Counted from the stretch's first letter, positions 46,764 to 59,415 are shown. The stretch: 64,000 nucleotides of DNA from Methylobacterium sp. E-066 (GCF_022829635.1 NZ_JAKSYO010000115.1:1-64000); one strand, 5' to 3'. The notes: generated from the letters alone by a model not told the origin. Numbers and translations: made by a program.

Positions 46764-46963
46764 GATCAGCCTATTGTTCCGGATGCGGCGCACTGCGGAG
46801 GCCTGAAGAAGGCCGGTCCACGCCGTCGGCGCCGCGATACTTGCGAGTGGCCCCGGATTGCTCCGGACGCCTTGAGTCGTCGGGTTCCGTATGCAAGCCT
46901 GAGGCTTGACCGATTGTTAACTATGGCGGGGTTCTGCCCGCCGTCACCGCCATCGCACAGCCC

Positions 46964-48862
46964 TCATGCAGCGGTCGAGTCGCTCGACACCGGCTTATCG
47001 GCTTCAGCCTCGGCGGCGATGACGGTCTCCAGCCTCGCCTTGACTTCGCAGAGCCATGCCCACCCGGCATCGGTCGGATCGTCCTCAAACGCCTGCCGTG
47101 CTTCGCGAAGTTCGCTATGTAGCGCTCCTGCCTGCCGGTGCAAGATCATCGCCTGTCTGAGAGCGTCCGCGCGCTGCTGCGGATCGGCGTGCGGAGACAG
47201 CGTAATCCTGTCGCGAGAGCGCGCCAGCGCGAGAATCCGCTCCGCCGCCTCTGCGAGACCGGCCCGTGTGATGCGGCTTTGCAACAGGTCGGCATTCGTT
47301 TGCCCATCCTCTGCGGCAGATGCGACCAGGACCGACAGGAGCGCCCGGGCGTCGGGATCCTCGAAGTCGAGTTCCGAGACCTCGTCGCCGAACTCGGCGA
47401 GCATTTCGGGGTGGACCAGCAGCGTGCCGGCGATCACCGCCTCGCGCACCGGCGCCGCGCCGGAGAAGCCCGCCGAGGCGGTCATCGAGGCGCTGGGGCT
47501 GCCGGTGATGCGCGGCGAGACCGGCTCGCCCGGTCGGACGAACCGTCGGCCTTGCCCCTGCCCCTTCGGCCCATTCCCGGCGGAACGCGCGGCGCGGGGC
47601 GACAGGCTGCGCAGCCGCTCCTCGATGTCGTCGCGGTAGTAGCGCTTGACCGTCTCGTCGCGGATCGTGGCGACGGTGGCGCGCAGGGTTTGGGTGAGGC
47701 CGGCCCGCCGCTCGGGCGTATCGGCCGGACCGGATTCGAGGGCGCGGCGCCAGAGCAGCTCCGACAGGGGCAAAGCAGCCTGCAGCACCTGGTCGATCGC
47801 CCCGGGACCGCCCGAGCGCAGCAGGTCGTCGGGATCCTGCCCGCCGGGCAGCAGGGCGATTCGCAGCGAACGCCCGGGTTCGAGGGCCGGCAGGGCGATG
47901 TCGAGGGCCCGGAAGGCCGCCCGCTGGCCGGCCTTGTCGCCGTCGAAGCACAGGATCGGCTCGTCGGCGTGACGCCAGAGCAGGGCCAGCTGCTCCTCGG
48001 TCAGCGCGGTGCCCAGCGGCGCCACCGTTTCGGGATGGCCGGCCAGCGTCATGGCGATGACGTCGACATAGCCCTCGACCGCGATGATCGAGCCGCGCTC
48101 GTGTGACGCCTTGCGGGCGCCGTGGAGGTTGTAGAGCGTCCGGCCCTTGTGGAAGAGCGGCGTCTCCGGCGAATTCAAGTACTTGGCGCGCACCTCCTTG
48201 GAGAGCGCCCGCCCTCCGAAGGCGACGACTCGGCCGCGGGTGTCGGTGATCGGGAACATCACCCGGTCGCGGAAATAATCGTACGGGACCGAGACATCCT
48301 CGCCGCCGGCGAGCAGGCCCAATTCGACCATCAGCGCCTTGTCGACCCCCTGCCCGGCGAGGTGGTCGCGGAGCGCATAGCGCTCGTTCGGCGCGTAGCC
48401 GAGCCGGAAGGCCCGCTGCGTCTCGTCCTTCAGCCCCCGGCGCTCCAGATAGGCGCGCGCCTCGCTGCCCTGCCCGGAGCGCAGCCGTTCCTCGAACCAC
48501 CGGGCGGCCATCTCCATGACCTCGATGGCTCCCGCGCGCTTCTGCTCGCTGGCGCGGTTGTCCTCGGTGGGCGCCGGCAGGGTGACGCCGGCCTCGCTCG
48601 CCAGCCGCTCCACGGCCTCGGGGAAGCTCAGGCCTTCGGTTTCCATCAGGAAGGTGAAGATGTCGCCGTGCTTGGACGAGGAGAAGCAGTGATAGAACTG
48701 CTTCTGGTCGTTCACGTAGAAGGACGGCGTCTTCTCGGCGTTGAACGGCGACAGGCCGCGCCATTCGCGGCCGGCCTTCTTCAGCTGCACCCGCCGCCCG
48801 ACCACGGAGGAGGCCGGCAGCCGGGCGCGGATCTCTTCCAGGATGTGGGGGGGATAGCGCAC
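46964..48862 (-). CDS. dnaG: DNA primase DnaG
   Basis: 632 residues. Synthesises RNA primers at the replication fork. N-terminal domain: LSPFNAEKTPSFYVNDQKQF and FYHCFSSSKHGDIFTFLMET; catalytic core: VAFGGRALSKEVRAKYLNSP, IIAVEGYVDVIAMTLAGH (TOPRIM Glu), ILCFDGDKAGQRAAFRALDI (the D-x-D) and LPGGQDPDDLLRSGG; then the C-terminal helicase-binding part. The zinc ribbon is changed: the usual C-C-P-F-H reads L-S-P-F-N and H-C-F-G-C-G reads H-C-F-S-S-S, so three of four zinc ligands are missing. I believe this form is common in alphaproteobacteria (from memory). Precedes rpoD. Confidence 0.95.
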   Translation of the reverse strand: MRYPPHILEEIRARLPASSVVGRRVQLKKAGREWRGLSPFNAEKTPSFYVNDQKQFYHCFSSSKHGDIFTFLMETEGLSFPEAVERLASEAGVTLPAPTEDNRASEQKRAGAIEVMEMAARWFEERLRSGQGSEARAYLERRGLKDETQRAFRLGYAPNERYALRDHLAGQGVDKALMVELGLLAGGEDVSVPYDYFRDRVMFPITDTRGRVVAFGGRALSKEVRAKYLNSPETPLFHKGRTLYNLHGARKASHERGSIIAVEGYVDVIAMTLAGHPETVAPLGTALTEEQLALLWRHADEPILCFDGDKAGQRAAFRALDIALPALEPGRSLRIALLPGGQDPDDLLRSGGPGAIDQVLQAALPLSELLWRRALESGPADTPERRAGLTQTLRATVATIRDETVKRYYRDDIEERLRSLSPRAARSAGNGPKGQGQGRRFVRPGEPVSPRITGSPSASMTASAGFSGAAPVREAVIAGTLLVHPEMLAEFGDEVSELDFEDPDARALLSVLVASAAEDGQTNADLLQSRITRAGLAEAAERILALARSRDRITLSPHADPQQRADALRQAMILHRQAGALHSELREARQAFEDDPTDAGWAWLCEVKARLETVIAAEAEADKPVSSDSTAA

Positions 48863-49029
48863 GGGGCCTGTGGGTCGATTACCTGACCGCTGAATATAGC
48901 GCGATGGGGCGGGTCGAGTCTCACGCGGTCATCCGTCAATCAGGCCGTCCGGGGATTGCGGGGAGAAATGCCTCCGCTCGATCATACCGACCTGCATCAG
49001 TGGGTGACTTCCGCTGGACGGCGATGTAT

Positions 49030-49041
49030 ATACAATTGTAT
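49030..49041. promoter_or_regulatory. Perfect 12-bp palindrome upstream of brnT (candidate operator)
   Basis: ATACAATTGTAT is an exact palindrome 27 bases before the brnT start in otherwise GC-rich DNA. BrnA antitoxins are DNA-binding proteins that repress their own operon, so this is a natural operator candidate. The surrounding TGTATATACAATTG also contains -10-like text. Confidence 0.5.
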
Positions 49042-49067
49042 CGACGACGGTCCGATTCTGGGCTACG

Positions 49068-49349
49068 ATGATGCCGAAAGCCGGGTTCGCTTGGGACGAG
49101 CGCAAGCGAGTCGTGAACCTCGAAAAGCACGGCATCGATTTCTGCGATGCCGCCGGCATTTTCGACGGTCCGCATCTGACGGTCGAAACGATCCGGAACG
49201 GCGAGGCCCGGAAGGTGAGCCTAGGTCGAGTCGCTCAGTCGGTCATCGCGGTGGTTTGGACCGAACGGGCGGGCGTCGTGCGGATCATCTCCGCAAGAGC
49301 TGCGAGGCGACATGAGAGACAAGCCTACACGGCGCGCTTCGGACACTGA
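49068..49349 (+). CDS. brnT: BrnT-family ribonuclease toxin
   Basis: 93 residues. BrnT (RelE-like fold ribonuclease toxin): FAWDERKRVVNLEKHGIDFC (the W-D-x-x-K/R-x-x-x-N-x-x-K-H-G-I-D/S-F signature) and RIISARAARRHERQAYTARF (I-I-S-A-R-x-A-x-x-x-E-R-x-x-Y). BrnT cleaves RNA and stops growth until neutralised by BrnA. Two ATG codons in tandem (49068, 49071) make the exact start uncertain by one codon. Overlaps brnA by 38 bases, toxin first, the usual order. Confidence 0.93.
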   Translation: MMPKAGFAWDERKRVVNLEKHGIDFCDAAGIFDGPHLTVETIRNGEARKVSLGRVAQSVIAVVWTERAGVVRIISARAARRHERQAYTARFGH

Positions 49350-49626
49350 TGGCGCGGCCGGCCGGACGGACTGGGACCGAATCGCTACCCTCGGCGACGC
49401 CGAGATCGCTGCCGCCGTGGCGGATGATCCCGATGCGGCGCCTCTCGACATCGATTGGTCGCGCGCCGAGGTCGTGATGCCGCCGCGCAAGGTCCCCGTC
49501 TCGATCCGGCTGGACACCGACGTGCTCGATTATTTCAAGCACGAGGGTGCCGGCTATCAGAGCCGGATCAATGCGGTGCTGCGCAGCTACATGGCCGCAC
49601 GGATCGCCCGAGAGAGCGGCGACTGA
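49312..49626 (+). CDS. brnA: BrnA-family antitoxin
   Basis: 104 residues. N-terminal toxin-binding tail with TDWDRIATLGDAEIAAAVAD and DIDWSRAEVVMPPRKVPVSI, then a ribbon-helix-helix-like end: RLDTDVLDYFKHEGAGYQSR followed by INAVLRSYMAA. The F-K-x-x-G-x-G-Y-Q-x-R-I-N-x-x-L-R-x-Y motif is the BrnA mark. Binds BrnT and represses the operon. Its stop is eight bases from the convergent YqeY gene stop. Confidence 0.94.
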   Translation: MRDKPTRRASDTDGAAGRTDWDRIATLGDAEIAAAVADDPDAAPLDIDWSRAEVVMPPRKVPVSIRLDTDVLDYFKHEGAGYQSRINAVLRSYMAARIARESGD

Positions 49627-49629
49627 GCC

Positions 49630-50091
49630 TCAGCCCTTCGCCGCCAGCGCGGCCTTCACCAGCCCGCTCGCCTTGGCGAAATCCATACGACCCGCGTAGC
49701 TGCCCTTCAGGGCGGCGATGACGCGGCCCATATCCTTCTGGCCGGCGGCGCCGGTCTCCTGGATCGCCGCCTCAACCGCGGCCTTGGTCTCGGCCTCGTC
49801 CATCTGCTTGGGCAGGAACGCCTCGATGATCGCGATCTCGGCGCGCTCGTTGGCGGCGAGCTCCGGGCGGCCGCCCTGCTCGTAGACCGAGGCGGATTCG
49901 GTCCGCTGCTTGATCATCTTCTGAAGCAGCGACAGGATCTCTTCGTCGGAGGCCGGCTCCTTGCCGAGGCCGCGGGCCTCGATATCCTTGTCCTTGAGGG
50001 CGGCCTGGATCATCCGCACGGTGGCGAGCTTGTCCTTGTCGCCGGCCTTCATGGCCTCCTTCATCTCGGTGGTGAGGCGGGCGCGCAGCAT
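49630..50091 (-). CDS. GatB/YqeY domain-containing protein
   Basis: 153 residues. YqeY-type (GatB C-terminal-like) tRNA-associated protein: MLRARLTTEMKEAMKAGDKD at the start, VRMIQAALKDKDIEARGLGK, ILSLLQKMIKQRTESASVYE, ERAEIAIIEAFLPKQMDEAE, and the end MGRVIAALKGSYAGRMDFAKASGLVK split in two blocks. It is homologous to the tail domain of the Asp/Glu-tRNA amidotransferase subunit B; function of the isolated protein is not known. Start ATG at 50091 has GGAAGG upstream. A longer start (50163) is possible but non-homologous. Divergent from carA. Confidence 0.9.
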   Translation of the reverse strand: MLRARLTTEMKEAMKAGDKDKLATVRMIQAALKDKDIEARGLGKEPASDEEILSLLQKMIKQRTESASVYEQGGRPELAANERAEIAIIEAFLPKQMDEAETKAAVEAAIQETGAAGQKDMGRVIAALKGSYAGRMDFAKASGLVKAALAAKG

Positions 50092-50283
50092 CTCGATAAA
50101 CCTTCCGACGGGAGAAACGGGGGGCTGGCCTGCAGTTTGCGGGTGTTGAGCGGCTTCGGCCACAGGGCCACATTGACCCCATCGCGGGCCGCTCGTTAAG
50201 AGCGCCGCACACGATCATGCCGCCAGCCGAGCGCGCCGCAACGCGGTGCCTGCCTTCGGCCGGACATAAGCGAGACCGACCCG

Positions 50284-51516
50284 ATGCTGCAAGACGCCGC
50301 CGCGCAGGCCTCCAAACCCGCTGCCCCCGAGCCCTGGGCCGAGCCCGTCGCGACAGCGCTGCTGGTGCTGGCGGACGGGACCATCCTGGAAGGCTTCGGC
50401 ATCGGCCGGACGGGAATCGCCGACGGCGAGGTCTGCTTCAACACGGCGATGACCGGGTATCAGGAAATCCTGACCGACCCGTCCTATGCCGGGCAGATCG
50501 TCACCTTCACCTTCCCGCATATCGGCAATGTCGGCACCAACGACGAGGATCTGGAGAGCCTGGAGGCGGCGCCGGCCTCCGGCGTACGCGGCACCGTGAT
50601 CGCCTCGGCGGTCACCAAGCCGTCGAGCTGGCGCTCCTCGTCGCATCTCGACGGCTGGCTCGACGCTCGTGGGATCGTCGGCATCACCGGAATCGACACC
50701 CGGGCGCTGACCGCCCGCATCCGCGACCACGGCATGCCCAACGCCGTGATCGCCAACGATCCCGAGGGCCGGTTCGACCGCGAAGCGCTGAAGGCCCGCG
50801 CCGCGGCCCTGGCCCCCATGGAGGGTCTGGACCTCGTGCCGCCGGTGACCAGCCGCGAAACCTCGGAATGGTCGGAGACCATCTGGGCGCTCGGCGATGG
50901 CTACGGCAAGCGCGGGACCCGCGACGGCCTGAAGGTCGTGGCGATCGATTACGGCGTGAAGCGCAACATCCTGCGGCTGCTGGCCCAGGCCGGCTGCGAC
51001 GTGACCGTGGTGCCGGCCACCACCAGCGCTGAGGACATCCTGGCGCTGAAGCCCGACGGCGTGTTCCTCTCCAACGGCCCCGGCGATCCCGCGGCCACCG
51101 GCACCTATGCCGTGCCGGTGATCCGCAAGCTGCTGGACGAGAAGGTGCCCACCTTCGGCATCTGCCTCGGGCACCAGCTGATGGGCCTCGCGCTCGGCGG
51201 CCGGACCGTGAAGATGGGCCAGGGCCACCACGGGGCGAATCACCCCGTGAAGGACAAGACCACCGGCAAGGTCGAGATCGTGTCGATGAACCACGGTTTC
51301 GCGGTGGATCCGGCGAGCCTGCCGGCGAGCGCGGTGGAGACCCATGTCTCGCTGTTCGACGGCTCGAATTGCGGCCTCACCCTGACCGACCGGCCGGCCT
51401 TCTCGGTGCAGCACCACCCCGAAGCCTCGCCCGGCCCGCGCGACAGCCACTACCTGTTCGAGCGCTTCGTCACGCTGATGCGCTCCGGCGAGCCGGAGAA
51501 GGCCGCCGACGCCTGA
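50284..51516 (+). CDS. carA: Carbamoyl-phosphate synthase small subunit
   Basis: 410 residues. The glutamine amidotransferase subunit that supplies ammonia to CarB for carbamoyl phosphate (arginine and pyrimidine synthesis). N-terminal CPSase_sm_chain domain: LEGFGIGRTGIADGEVCFNT and FNTAMTGYQEILTDPSYAGQ. C-terminal GATase: VVAIDYGVKRNILRLLAQAG, FLSNGPGDPAATGTYAVPVI, FGICLGHQLMGLALGGRTVK (catalytic Cys), and FSVQHHPEASPGPRDSHYLF (His, Glu). carB is 1.3 kb downstream, with two genes in between, so the two subunits are not in one simple operon. Confidence 0.97.
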   Translation: MLQDAAAQASKPAAPEPWAEPVATALLVLADGTILEGFGIGRTGIADGEVCFNTAMTGYQEILTDPSYAGQIVTFTFPHIGNVGTNDEDLESLEAAPASGVRGTVIASAVTKPSSWRSSSHLDGWLDARGIVGITGIDTRALTARIRDHGMPNAVIANDPEGRFDREALKARAAALAPMEGLDLVPPVTSRETSEWSETIWALGDGYGKRGTRDGLKVVAIDYGVKRNILRLLAQAGCDVTVVPATTSAEDILALKPDGVFLSNGPGDPAATGTYAVPVIRKLLDEKVPTFGICLGHQLMGLALGGRTVKMGQGHHGANHPVKDKTTGKVEIVSMNHGFAVDPASLPASAVETHVSLFDGSNCGLTLTDRPAFSVQHHPEASPGPRDSHYLFERFVTLMRSGEPEKAADA

Positions 51517-51527
51517 TACGCGAGGTG

Positions 51528-51554
51528 CGGCGCGGTCCCATTCAGGCCGCGCCG
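51528..51554 (+). terminator. Hairpin after carA
   Basis: CGGCGCGG (51528-51535) pairs exactly with CCGCGCCG (51547-51554) around an 11-base loop, 12 bases after the carA stop. There is no T-run, so termination is only possible by an imperfect or rho-assisted way. Confidence 0.35.
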
Positions 51555-51639
51555 GGGTCACAGAATCTGCGAATTCCGGAGGTCTAAGGAACCCCTCGAC
51601 GGACCGCGCATGGCGGTTTCGTCCGAAGGGGATTGCCGG

Positions 51640-52017
51640 ATGACCATCGACGAGGCACGCGACGACTTCTCCCGCTTGCACCGCACGTTCATGGTCCATC
51701 TCGGCATCGCGTCCGGCCTCGCCTGGGCGACGGCCCTTTACGCCGCCCTCTATGCCCCGTGGGTGCGCAACATCCGGGCGCTGATCGATCCGGCTGCCGG
51801 TCTCGACCGGGTCGAGAGCACGGTCTCCTACCTGTTCGCCATGCCGGCGGTGCTCGTGCTCGCCTGGGTGTCCCTGTATTTCGGCCGCGAGATGCTCCGC
51901 CGGGCGCAGACGCTCTCGAACGTGGCGCTGGAATTCGCCGCCGCGGCCCTGGTCGCCTTCGGGATTTTTTATCTGTCCATCGACCGGGCGCTCGCCGCGC
52001 TTCACGCCGGCTTCTGA
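51640..52017 (+). CDS. Small inner-membrane protein of unknown function
   Basis: 125 residues with three hydrophobic helices: FMVHLGIASGLAWATALYAA (~17-38), YLFAMPAVLVLAWVSLYFG (~62-82), and ALEFAAAALVAFGIFYLSI (~96-116). No family recognised. Start at ATG 51640 is preferred since AAGGGG lies about ten bases upstream (51626-51631); ATG at 51610 is in frame. Convergent with the pseudoazurin gene. Confidence 0.65.
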   Translation: MTIDEARDDFSRLHRTFMVHLGIASGLAWATALYAALYAPWVRNIRALIDPAAGLDRVESTVSYLFAMPAVLVLAWVSLYFGREMLRRAQTLSNVALEFAAAALVAFGIFYLSIDRALAALHAGF

Positions 52018-52041
52018 GCGGGGGCGGCGGGCCGCCCCCGC
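52018..52041. terminator. Hairpin between convergent genes
   Basis: GCGGGGGCGG (52018-52027) pairs exactly with CCGCCCCCGC (52032-52041) around a four-base loop. It sits between the membrane-protein gene (ending 52017) and the pseudoazurin gene (ending 52049), so it may end transcription in both directions. No T-run follows. Confidence 0.6.
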
Positions 52042-52048
52042 CGGATCC

Positions 52049-52483
52049 CTACTGCACCTTCTCGAACAGCGGCTCGAAGCGCTTGGCGGCCAGCTTGCCA
52101 TGCTGGACCGCCTTGGCGGCCTCGAGGTTCTCCGGCTTGTCGCCGACCTCGATCAGGCCGACCATCCCCATGATGTAGTGCGGCGCGCACTTGAAGCCGT
52201 AGAGGCCGGGCTTCTCGAAGGTCACGGTCTCCTCCTTGCCGACCACGGTCTTGAAGCTCGGCGCGCCCTCGGGCGCCATCCCCTTGATGAGCTCGGCGTT
52301 GTGGCCCTTGTCGGTCGGCACAAACCGGACCGTGTCCCCGGGCTGAATCTTCACGAAGGCCGGATCGAAGACCATCATCCCGCCCGGGCCGCTGTTGAGC
52401 GTCTTGATGGAGACTTCCGTGGCCTGCGCCCCCGCTGCCGCGCCGAGCAGAAGCATCGCCGCGCTGAACGTTTCCCTGATCAT
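52049..52483 (-). CDS. Pseudoazurin (blue copper protein)
   Basis: 144 residues with a signal peptide (RETFSAAMLLLGAAAGAQA, about 21 residues). The type I copper ligands have pseudoazurin spacing: H61, C99, H102 and M107 (38, 3 and 5 residues apart, as in the family), in FVPTDKGHNAELIKGM and GLYGFKCAPHYIMGMVGLIE. Pseudoazurin carries electrons in the periplasm to nitrite reductase or to nitrous oxide reductase/cytochrome oxidases; here no denitrification gene is adjacent. Convergent with the membrane protein gene. A 305-base gap follows (52484-52788). Confidence 0.95.
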   Translation of the reverse strand: MIRETFSAAMLLLGAAAGAQATEVSIKTLNSGPGGMMVFDPAFVKIQPGDTVRFVPTDKGHNAELIKGMAPEGAPSFKTVVGKEETVTFEKPGLYGFKCAPHYIMGMVGLIEVGDKPENLEAAKAVQHGKLAAKRFEPLFEKVQ

Positions 52484-52788
52484 CGTCTATCTCGAATTGG
52501 TATCGTTTTAATCGGCGGATCCGTCGATCGCTGGAGCTTTATGACCCGCGAAAAGACTCCGCAACGCCGCGGATGATCTCTCGGATACTTGAGAATTATT
52601 CGACGTTGACACAAGGATGGCGAGCGTCGGCGCGGAGGGTCCGGAAACGGCCGCCCGGCCCCGGCCTTCCAATGCGCCGATCCCCCGTGTAAACGCGGCG
52701 TTCAACGACAATCCCGCCACGCGCGTCCGGGAGCAGGGCCGATCCGAGCCGTGCCCGACCGGGCGCGCTTGGCCTGAAAAGGCCGCAG

Positions 52789-56262
<3,474 letters not shown>

Positions 56263-56291
56263 GCCTCAGGGTCCCGCTGACTTAACTTCGT

Positions 56292-56333
56292 GGCCCGGGG
56301 AGAGTGCTCCACTCTCGGCCGGGCCTCTTCATT
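56292..56333 (+). terminator. Rho-independent-like terminator after carB
   Basis: GGCCCGG and GAGAGT (56292-56305) pair with ACTCTC and CCGGGCC (56311-56325) around GCTCC, with a small internal bulge, then TCTTCATT. It stands about 30 bases after the carB stop and before the greA start, so it separates carB from greA. Confidence 0.7.
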
Positions 56334-56346
56334 GTGGCGCGAGACG

Positions 56347-56829
56347 ATGACGATAGACAAGGTTCCGATCACGGTACGCGGTTTCGCGGCTCTCGAGGAG
56401 GAGCTGAAGCACCGCCAGCAGGTAGAGCGCCAGCGCATCGTCGCGGCGATCGCCGAGGCCCGCGCGCACGGAGACCTGTCCGAGAACGCTGAGTATCACG
56501 CCGCCAAGGAGGCGCAGTCCCACAATGAGGGGCGCGTGATGGAGCTCGAGAGCATGATCGCGCGTGCCGAGATCATCGATGTCTCGAAGCTGTCCGGCGA
56601 CAAGATCAAGTTCGGCGCCACCGTGAAACTCGTGGACGAGGACACGGAGGAAGAGAAGACCTACCAGATCGTCGGCGAGCCCGAGGCCGACGTGCATGCC
56701 GGGCGCGTCTCGATCACGTCGCCGATCGCCCGCGCGCTCATCGGCAAGGGGGTCGGCGACACGGTCGAGGTCACGACGCCGGGCGGCGGCAAGTCCTACG
56801 AGGTCGTCGGCGTCCAGTTCGGCGGCTGA
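56347..56829 (+). CDS. greA: Transcription elongation factor GreA
   Basis: 160 residues. Rescues backtracked RNA polymerase by stimulating transcript cleavage. N-terminal coiled coil: [40 protein letters not shown] (the D-L-S-E-N-A-E-Y-x-A-A tip with the acidic residues), [21 protein letters not shown]-terminal FKBP-like: [38 protein letters not shown] (seen as [20 protein letters not shown]) and [14 protein letters not shown] at 56347 is the only sensible start. In the same region as carB, commonly seen in alphaproteobacteria. Confidence 0.97.
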   Translation: MTIDKVPITVRGFAALEEELKHRQQVERQRIVAAIAEARAHGDLSENAEYHAAKEAQSHNEGRVMELESMIARAEIIDVSKLSGDKIKFGATVKLVDEDTEEEKTYQIVGEPEADVHAGRVSITSPIARALIGKGVGDTVEVTTPGGGKSYEVVGVQFGG

Positions 56830-56833
56830 GCGC

Positions 56834-57337
56834 ATGCTATCGCGTCTCTGGGGCCGGCTCGCCGGCCTCGTCCTCTGCGGCTTCGCGGGGGCAGCAGCCG
56901 CGGCCGGCGATTTTCCGCCGACCGCCCTCTTCTCGGATGTCCGGGTCGACGTGCGGCCCCTGCGGGCTGCCGGCGCCGGCTTCCAGGCCGAGGCGCTGGC
57001 CGCCGACCTGACCGGAGCCCTGCGCAAGACTTTGGCCGACCGGATCGGTGGCGGCGGGCCCCGCCTCGTCGTCGTGGTGAAGGCCCTGTCGCTGCGGCCC
57101 TATGTCGGCGGCGGCGCGTTCCGCGGCCGGGGCGGCAACTTCGAGACCGACTACCTAGAGGGCGAGGCGCTGCTCGTCGGCCGCAACGGCCAGGTGCTCG
57201 GGCGGCACCCGCAGATGACCGCGACGCCGTCGAGCTATGGCGGCGCCTGGTACGCCCCGGACTTCGAGGCGCGGCGTCTGGCGGCCATCGCTGACATCTA
57301 CGCCCAGTGGCTCGCCCGCGATCTGCCGCGGGATTAG
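56834..57337 (+). CDS. Secreted protein of unknown function
   Basis: 167 residues. Signal peptide (SRLWGRLAGLVLCGFAGAAA, cleavage near residue 24), followed by a periplasmic domain with PPTALFSDVRVDVRPLRAAG, ALRKTLADRIGGGGPRLVVV and a Gly-rich loop (RPYVGGGAFRGRGGNFETDY), then GQVLGRHPQMTATPSSYGGA. It may be a small lipid- or polymer-binding periplasmic protein; no family recognised with confidence. Five bases after greA on the same strand, so probably co-transcribed. Confidence 0.7.
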   Translation: MLSRLWGRLAGLVLCGFAGAAAAAGDFPPTALFSDVRVDVRPLRAAGAGFQAEALAADLTGALRKTLADRIGGGGPRLVVVVKALSLRPYVGGGAFRGRGGNFETDYLEGEALLVGRNGQVLGRHPQMTATPSSYGGAWYAPDFEARRLAAIADIYAQWLARDLPRD

Positions 57338-57370
57338 CCCAAGCCCGGCCTGCGGTGTAAGGCGTTTCCG

Positions 57371-58420
57371 ATGAGCAGCATCGACGTGTCGGAGGCGAAG
57401 CCCGCCCTCCCGGCCCAGACATCCGCGCGGCGCGAGCCCCTTCCCGAACTGTCCCAGGCCCGGGCCTGGATCATCACCGACGGCAAGGCCGGCGACGAGA
57501 ACCAGTGCGTCGGCATCGCCGAGACCCTCGGGGTCCCGTTCGAGATCCGCCAGGTGCCGGCCGCGGGGCCGTTCGGCTGGATCGCCCCCTGGGGGCCGAT
57601 CGATCCGCGCGAGAGCCCGCGCCGCCGCAACGGCGCCCTGTCCGGACCCTATCCGGACCTGCTGATCGCCTCGGGCCGCCGGGCGGTGCCGTATCTCCGA
57701 GCGCTGCGCAACGCGACGCAGGGGCGGACCTTCACGGCCTTCCTCAAGGATCCGCGGACCGGGGCGGACAGCGCCGATTTCATCTGGGTGCCGGATTACG
57801 ACGACCTGCGCGGCCCCAACGTCTTCACCACCCTGACTGCGCCGCACCTCGTCACCGCCGCCCGACTGGCTCAGGCCCGCGCTCATCCGGATCCGCGGCT
57901 CGCCAGCCTCGACGGCCCACGGGTGGCGGTGCTGGTCGGCGGCGACAGCCGACACCTGAGCTACCGCAAGACCGACATGCAGCGCCTCGTCACCGAACTG
58001 CGCGGGCTGATCGATCAGGGCTGCCGGCTGATGGTGACAATCTCACGCCGGACGCCCAACCCGCTGCGCGACGCGGTCAAGACACTGACCGCCGAGACCG
58101 GGGGCTTCCTGTGGGACGGCACCGGCGACAACCCCTACGTCGCCATGCTGGCGCTCGCCGAGGCGATCGTGGTCACATCGGATTCGGCCAACATGGTCAG
58201 CGAGGCGGTGGCGACCGGTGCGCCGGTCCTGCTGTTCGACCTGCCGCGCACCTATATCCGGCACCGGCGGATGTTCGCCGGCCTGGCGATCGCGGGTGCG
58301 CTGCGGCCGTTCACCGGTCGCTTAGTCGACCTGCCGTACAAGCCGATCGACGCCACCCCGGTGATAGCCGAGGCGCTCGCCAAGGCTTACGCTGCGCACC
58401 GCATTGCGGATTCGGTCTGA
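57371..58420 (+). CDS. Mitochondrial fission ELM1-like protein (DUF1022)
   Basis: 349 residues. ELM1/DUF1022 family, GT-B-like: [119 protein letters not shown], and [15 protein letters not shown]. In plants ELM1 recruits dynamin to mitochondria; in bacteria the family is of unknown role, with a suspected glycosyltransferase-like fold (possibly envelope polysaccharide). Lies 14 bases before trxB on the same strand. Confidence 0.9.
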   Translation: MSSIDVSEAKPALPAQTSARREPLPELSQARAWIITDGKAGDENQCVGIAETLGVPFEIRQVPAAGPFGWIAPWGPIDPRESPRRRNGALSGPYPDLLIASGRRAVPYLRALRNATQGRTFTAFLKDPRTGADSADFIWVPDYDDLRGPNVFTTLTAPHLVTAARLAQARAHPDPRLASLDGPRVAVLVGGDSRHLSYRKTDMQRLVTELRGLIDQGCRLMVTISRRTPNPLRDAVKTLTAETGGFLWDGTGDNPYVAMLALAEAIVVTSDSANMVSEAVATGAPVLLFDLPRTYIRHRRMFAGLAIAGALRPFTGRLVDLPYKPIDATPVIAEALAKAYAAHRIADSV

Positions 58421-58434
58421 AGGGAACGAGAGAG

Positions 58435-59415
58435 ATGGCCCACACGCACGCCAAGCTCGTGATCGTCGGATCCGGCCCGGCCGGCTACACGGCCGCGATC
58501 TACGCGGCCCGCGCGATGGTCGAGCCGCTGCTGATCTCCGGCTTCCAGCCCGGCGGCCAGCTGATGATCACCACGGATGTCGAGAACTATCCCGGCTTCG
58601 CCGAGGCGATCCAGGGGCCGTGGCTCATGGAGCAGATGCGGCTGCAGGCCGAGCATGTCGGGACGAAGATCGTCTCGGAATACATCACCTCGGTCGATCT
58701 CAAGCAGCGGCCGTTCCGGCTGGTGGCCGATTCCGGTGAGACCTATTCCTGCGACGCCCTGATCATCGCCACCGGCGCCCAGGCGAAGTGGCTCGGCCTT
58801 CCCTCGGAGGCGGCGTTCCAGGGCGGCGGCGTCTCGGCCTGCGCGACCTGCGACGGCTTCTTCTTCCGCGGCAAGGAGGTCGTGGTGGTCGGCGGCGGCA
58901 ACACCGCCGTCGAGGAGGCTTTGTACCTCGCCAACATCGCCAAGAAGGTCACGGTCGTGCATCGCCGTGACAGCTTCCGGGCCGAGCGGATTCTTCAGGA
59001 GCGGCTGTTCAAGCATCCGAATGTCGAGGTGCTGTGGCACCGGGAGGTCGCCGAGATCTGCGGCGTCCAGAAGCCGGCCGCGACCGTCACCCATGTCCGG
59101 CTCAAGGACCCGCGCTCGGGCGAGATCAGCGACGTGCCGGCCGACGGCATCTTCGTGGCGATCGGCCACCAGCCGGCTACCGCGATCTTCGAGGGCCAAT
59201 TGCTGATGCGCCACGGCGGCTACCTGTCGGTGAAGCCCGGGACCACCGAGACCGAGATCCCCGGCGTGTTCGCCGCGGGCGACGTCACCGACGACGTTTA
59301 CCGGCAGGCGATTACGGCCGCCGGCATGGGCTGCATGGCGGCCCTGGAAGCGGAGAAATTCCTCGCCAACCTGGAGATCGGCGAGACGCCACTCCAGGCC
59401 GCTGCGGCGGAGTGA
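58435..59415 (+). CDS. trxB: Thioredoxin reductase
   Basis: 326 residues. NADPH-dependent flavoenzyme that reduces thioredoxin. FAD motif [40 protein letters not shown], redox pair C136-A-T-C139 ([20 protein letters not shown]), NADPH motif [38 protein letters not shown], and the C-terminal FAD motif [28 protein letters not shown]. The AGAGAG before ATG 58435 is the ribosome site. In alphaproteobacteria the gene is often followed by the LsrB/VtlR regulator, as here. Confidence 0.97.
   Translation: MAHTHAKLVIVGSGPAGYTAAIYAARAMVEPLLISGFQPGGQLMITTDVENYPGFAEAIQGPWLMEQMRLQAEHVGTKIVSEYITSVDLKQRPFRLVADSGETYSCDALIIATGAQAKWLGLPSEAAFQGGGVSACATCDGFFFRGKEVVVVGGGNTAVEEALYLANIAKKVTVVHRRDSFRAERILQERLFKHPNVEVLWHREVAEICGVQKPAATVTHVRLKDPRSGEISDVPADGIFVAIGHQPATAIFEGQLLMRHGGYLSVKPGTTETEIPGVFAAGDVTDDVYRQAITAAGMGCMAALEAEKFLANLEIGETPLQAAAAE

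Noticed and set aside
52606-52611. TTGACA as a -35 element for carB
   Set aside because: No -10-like sequence is found 16-18 bases downstream, and the spacing to carB is long; insufficient for a promoter call.
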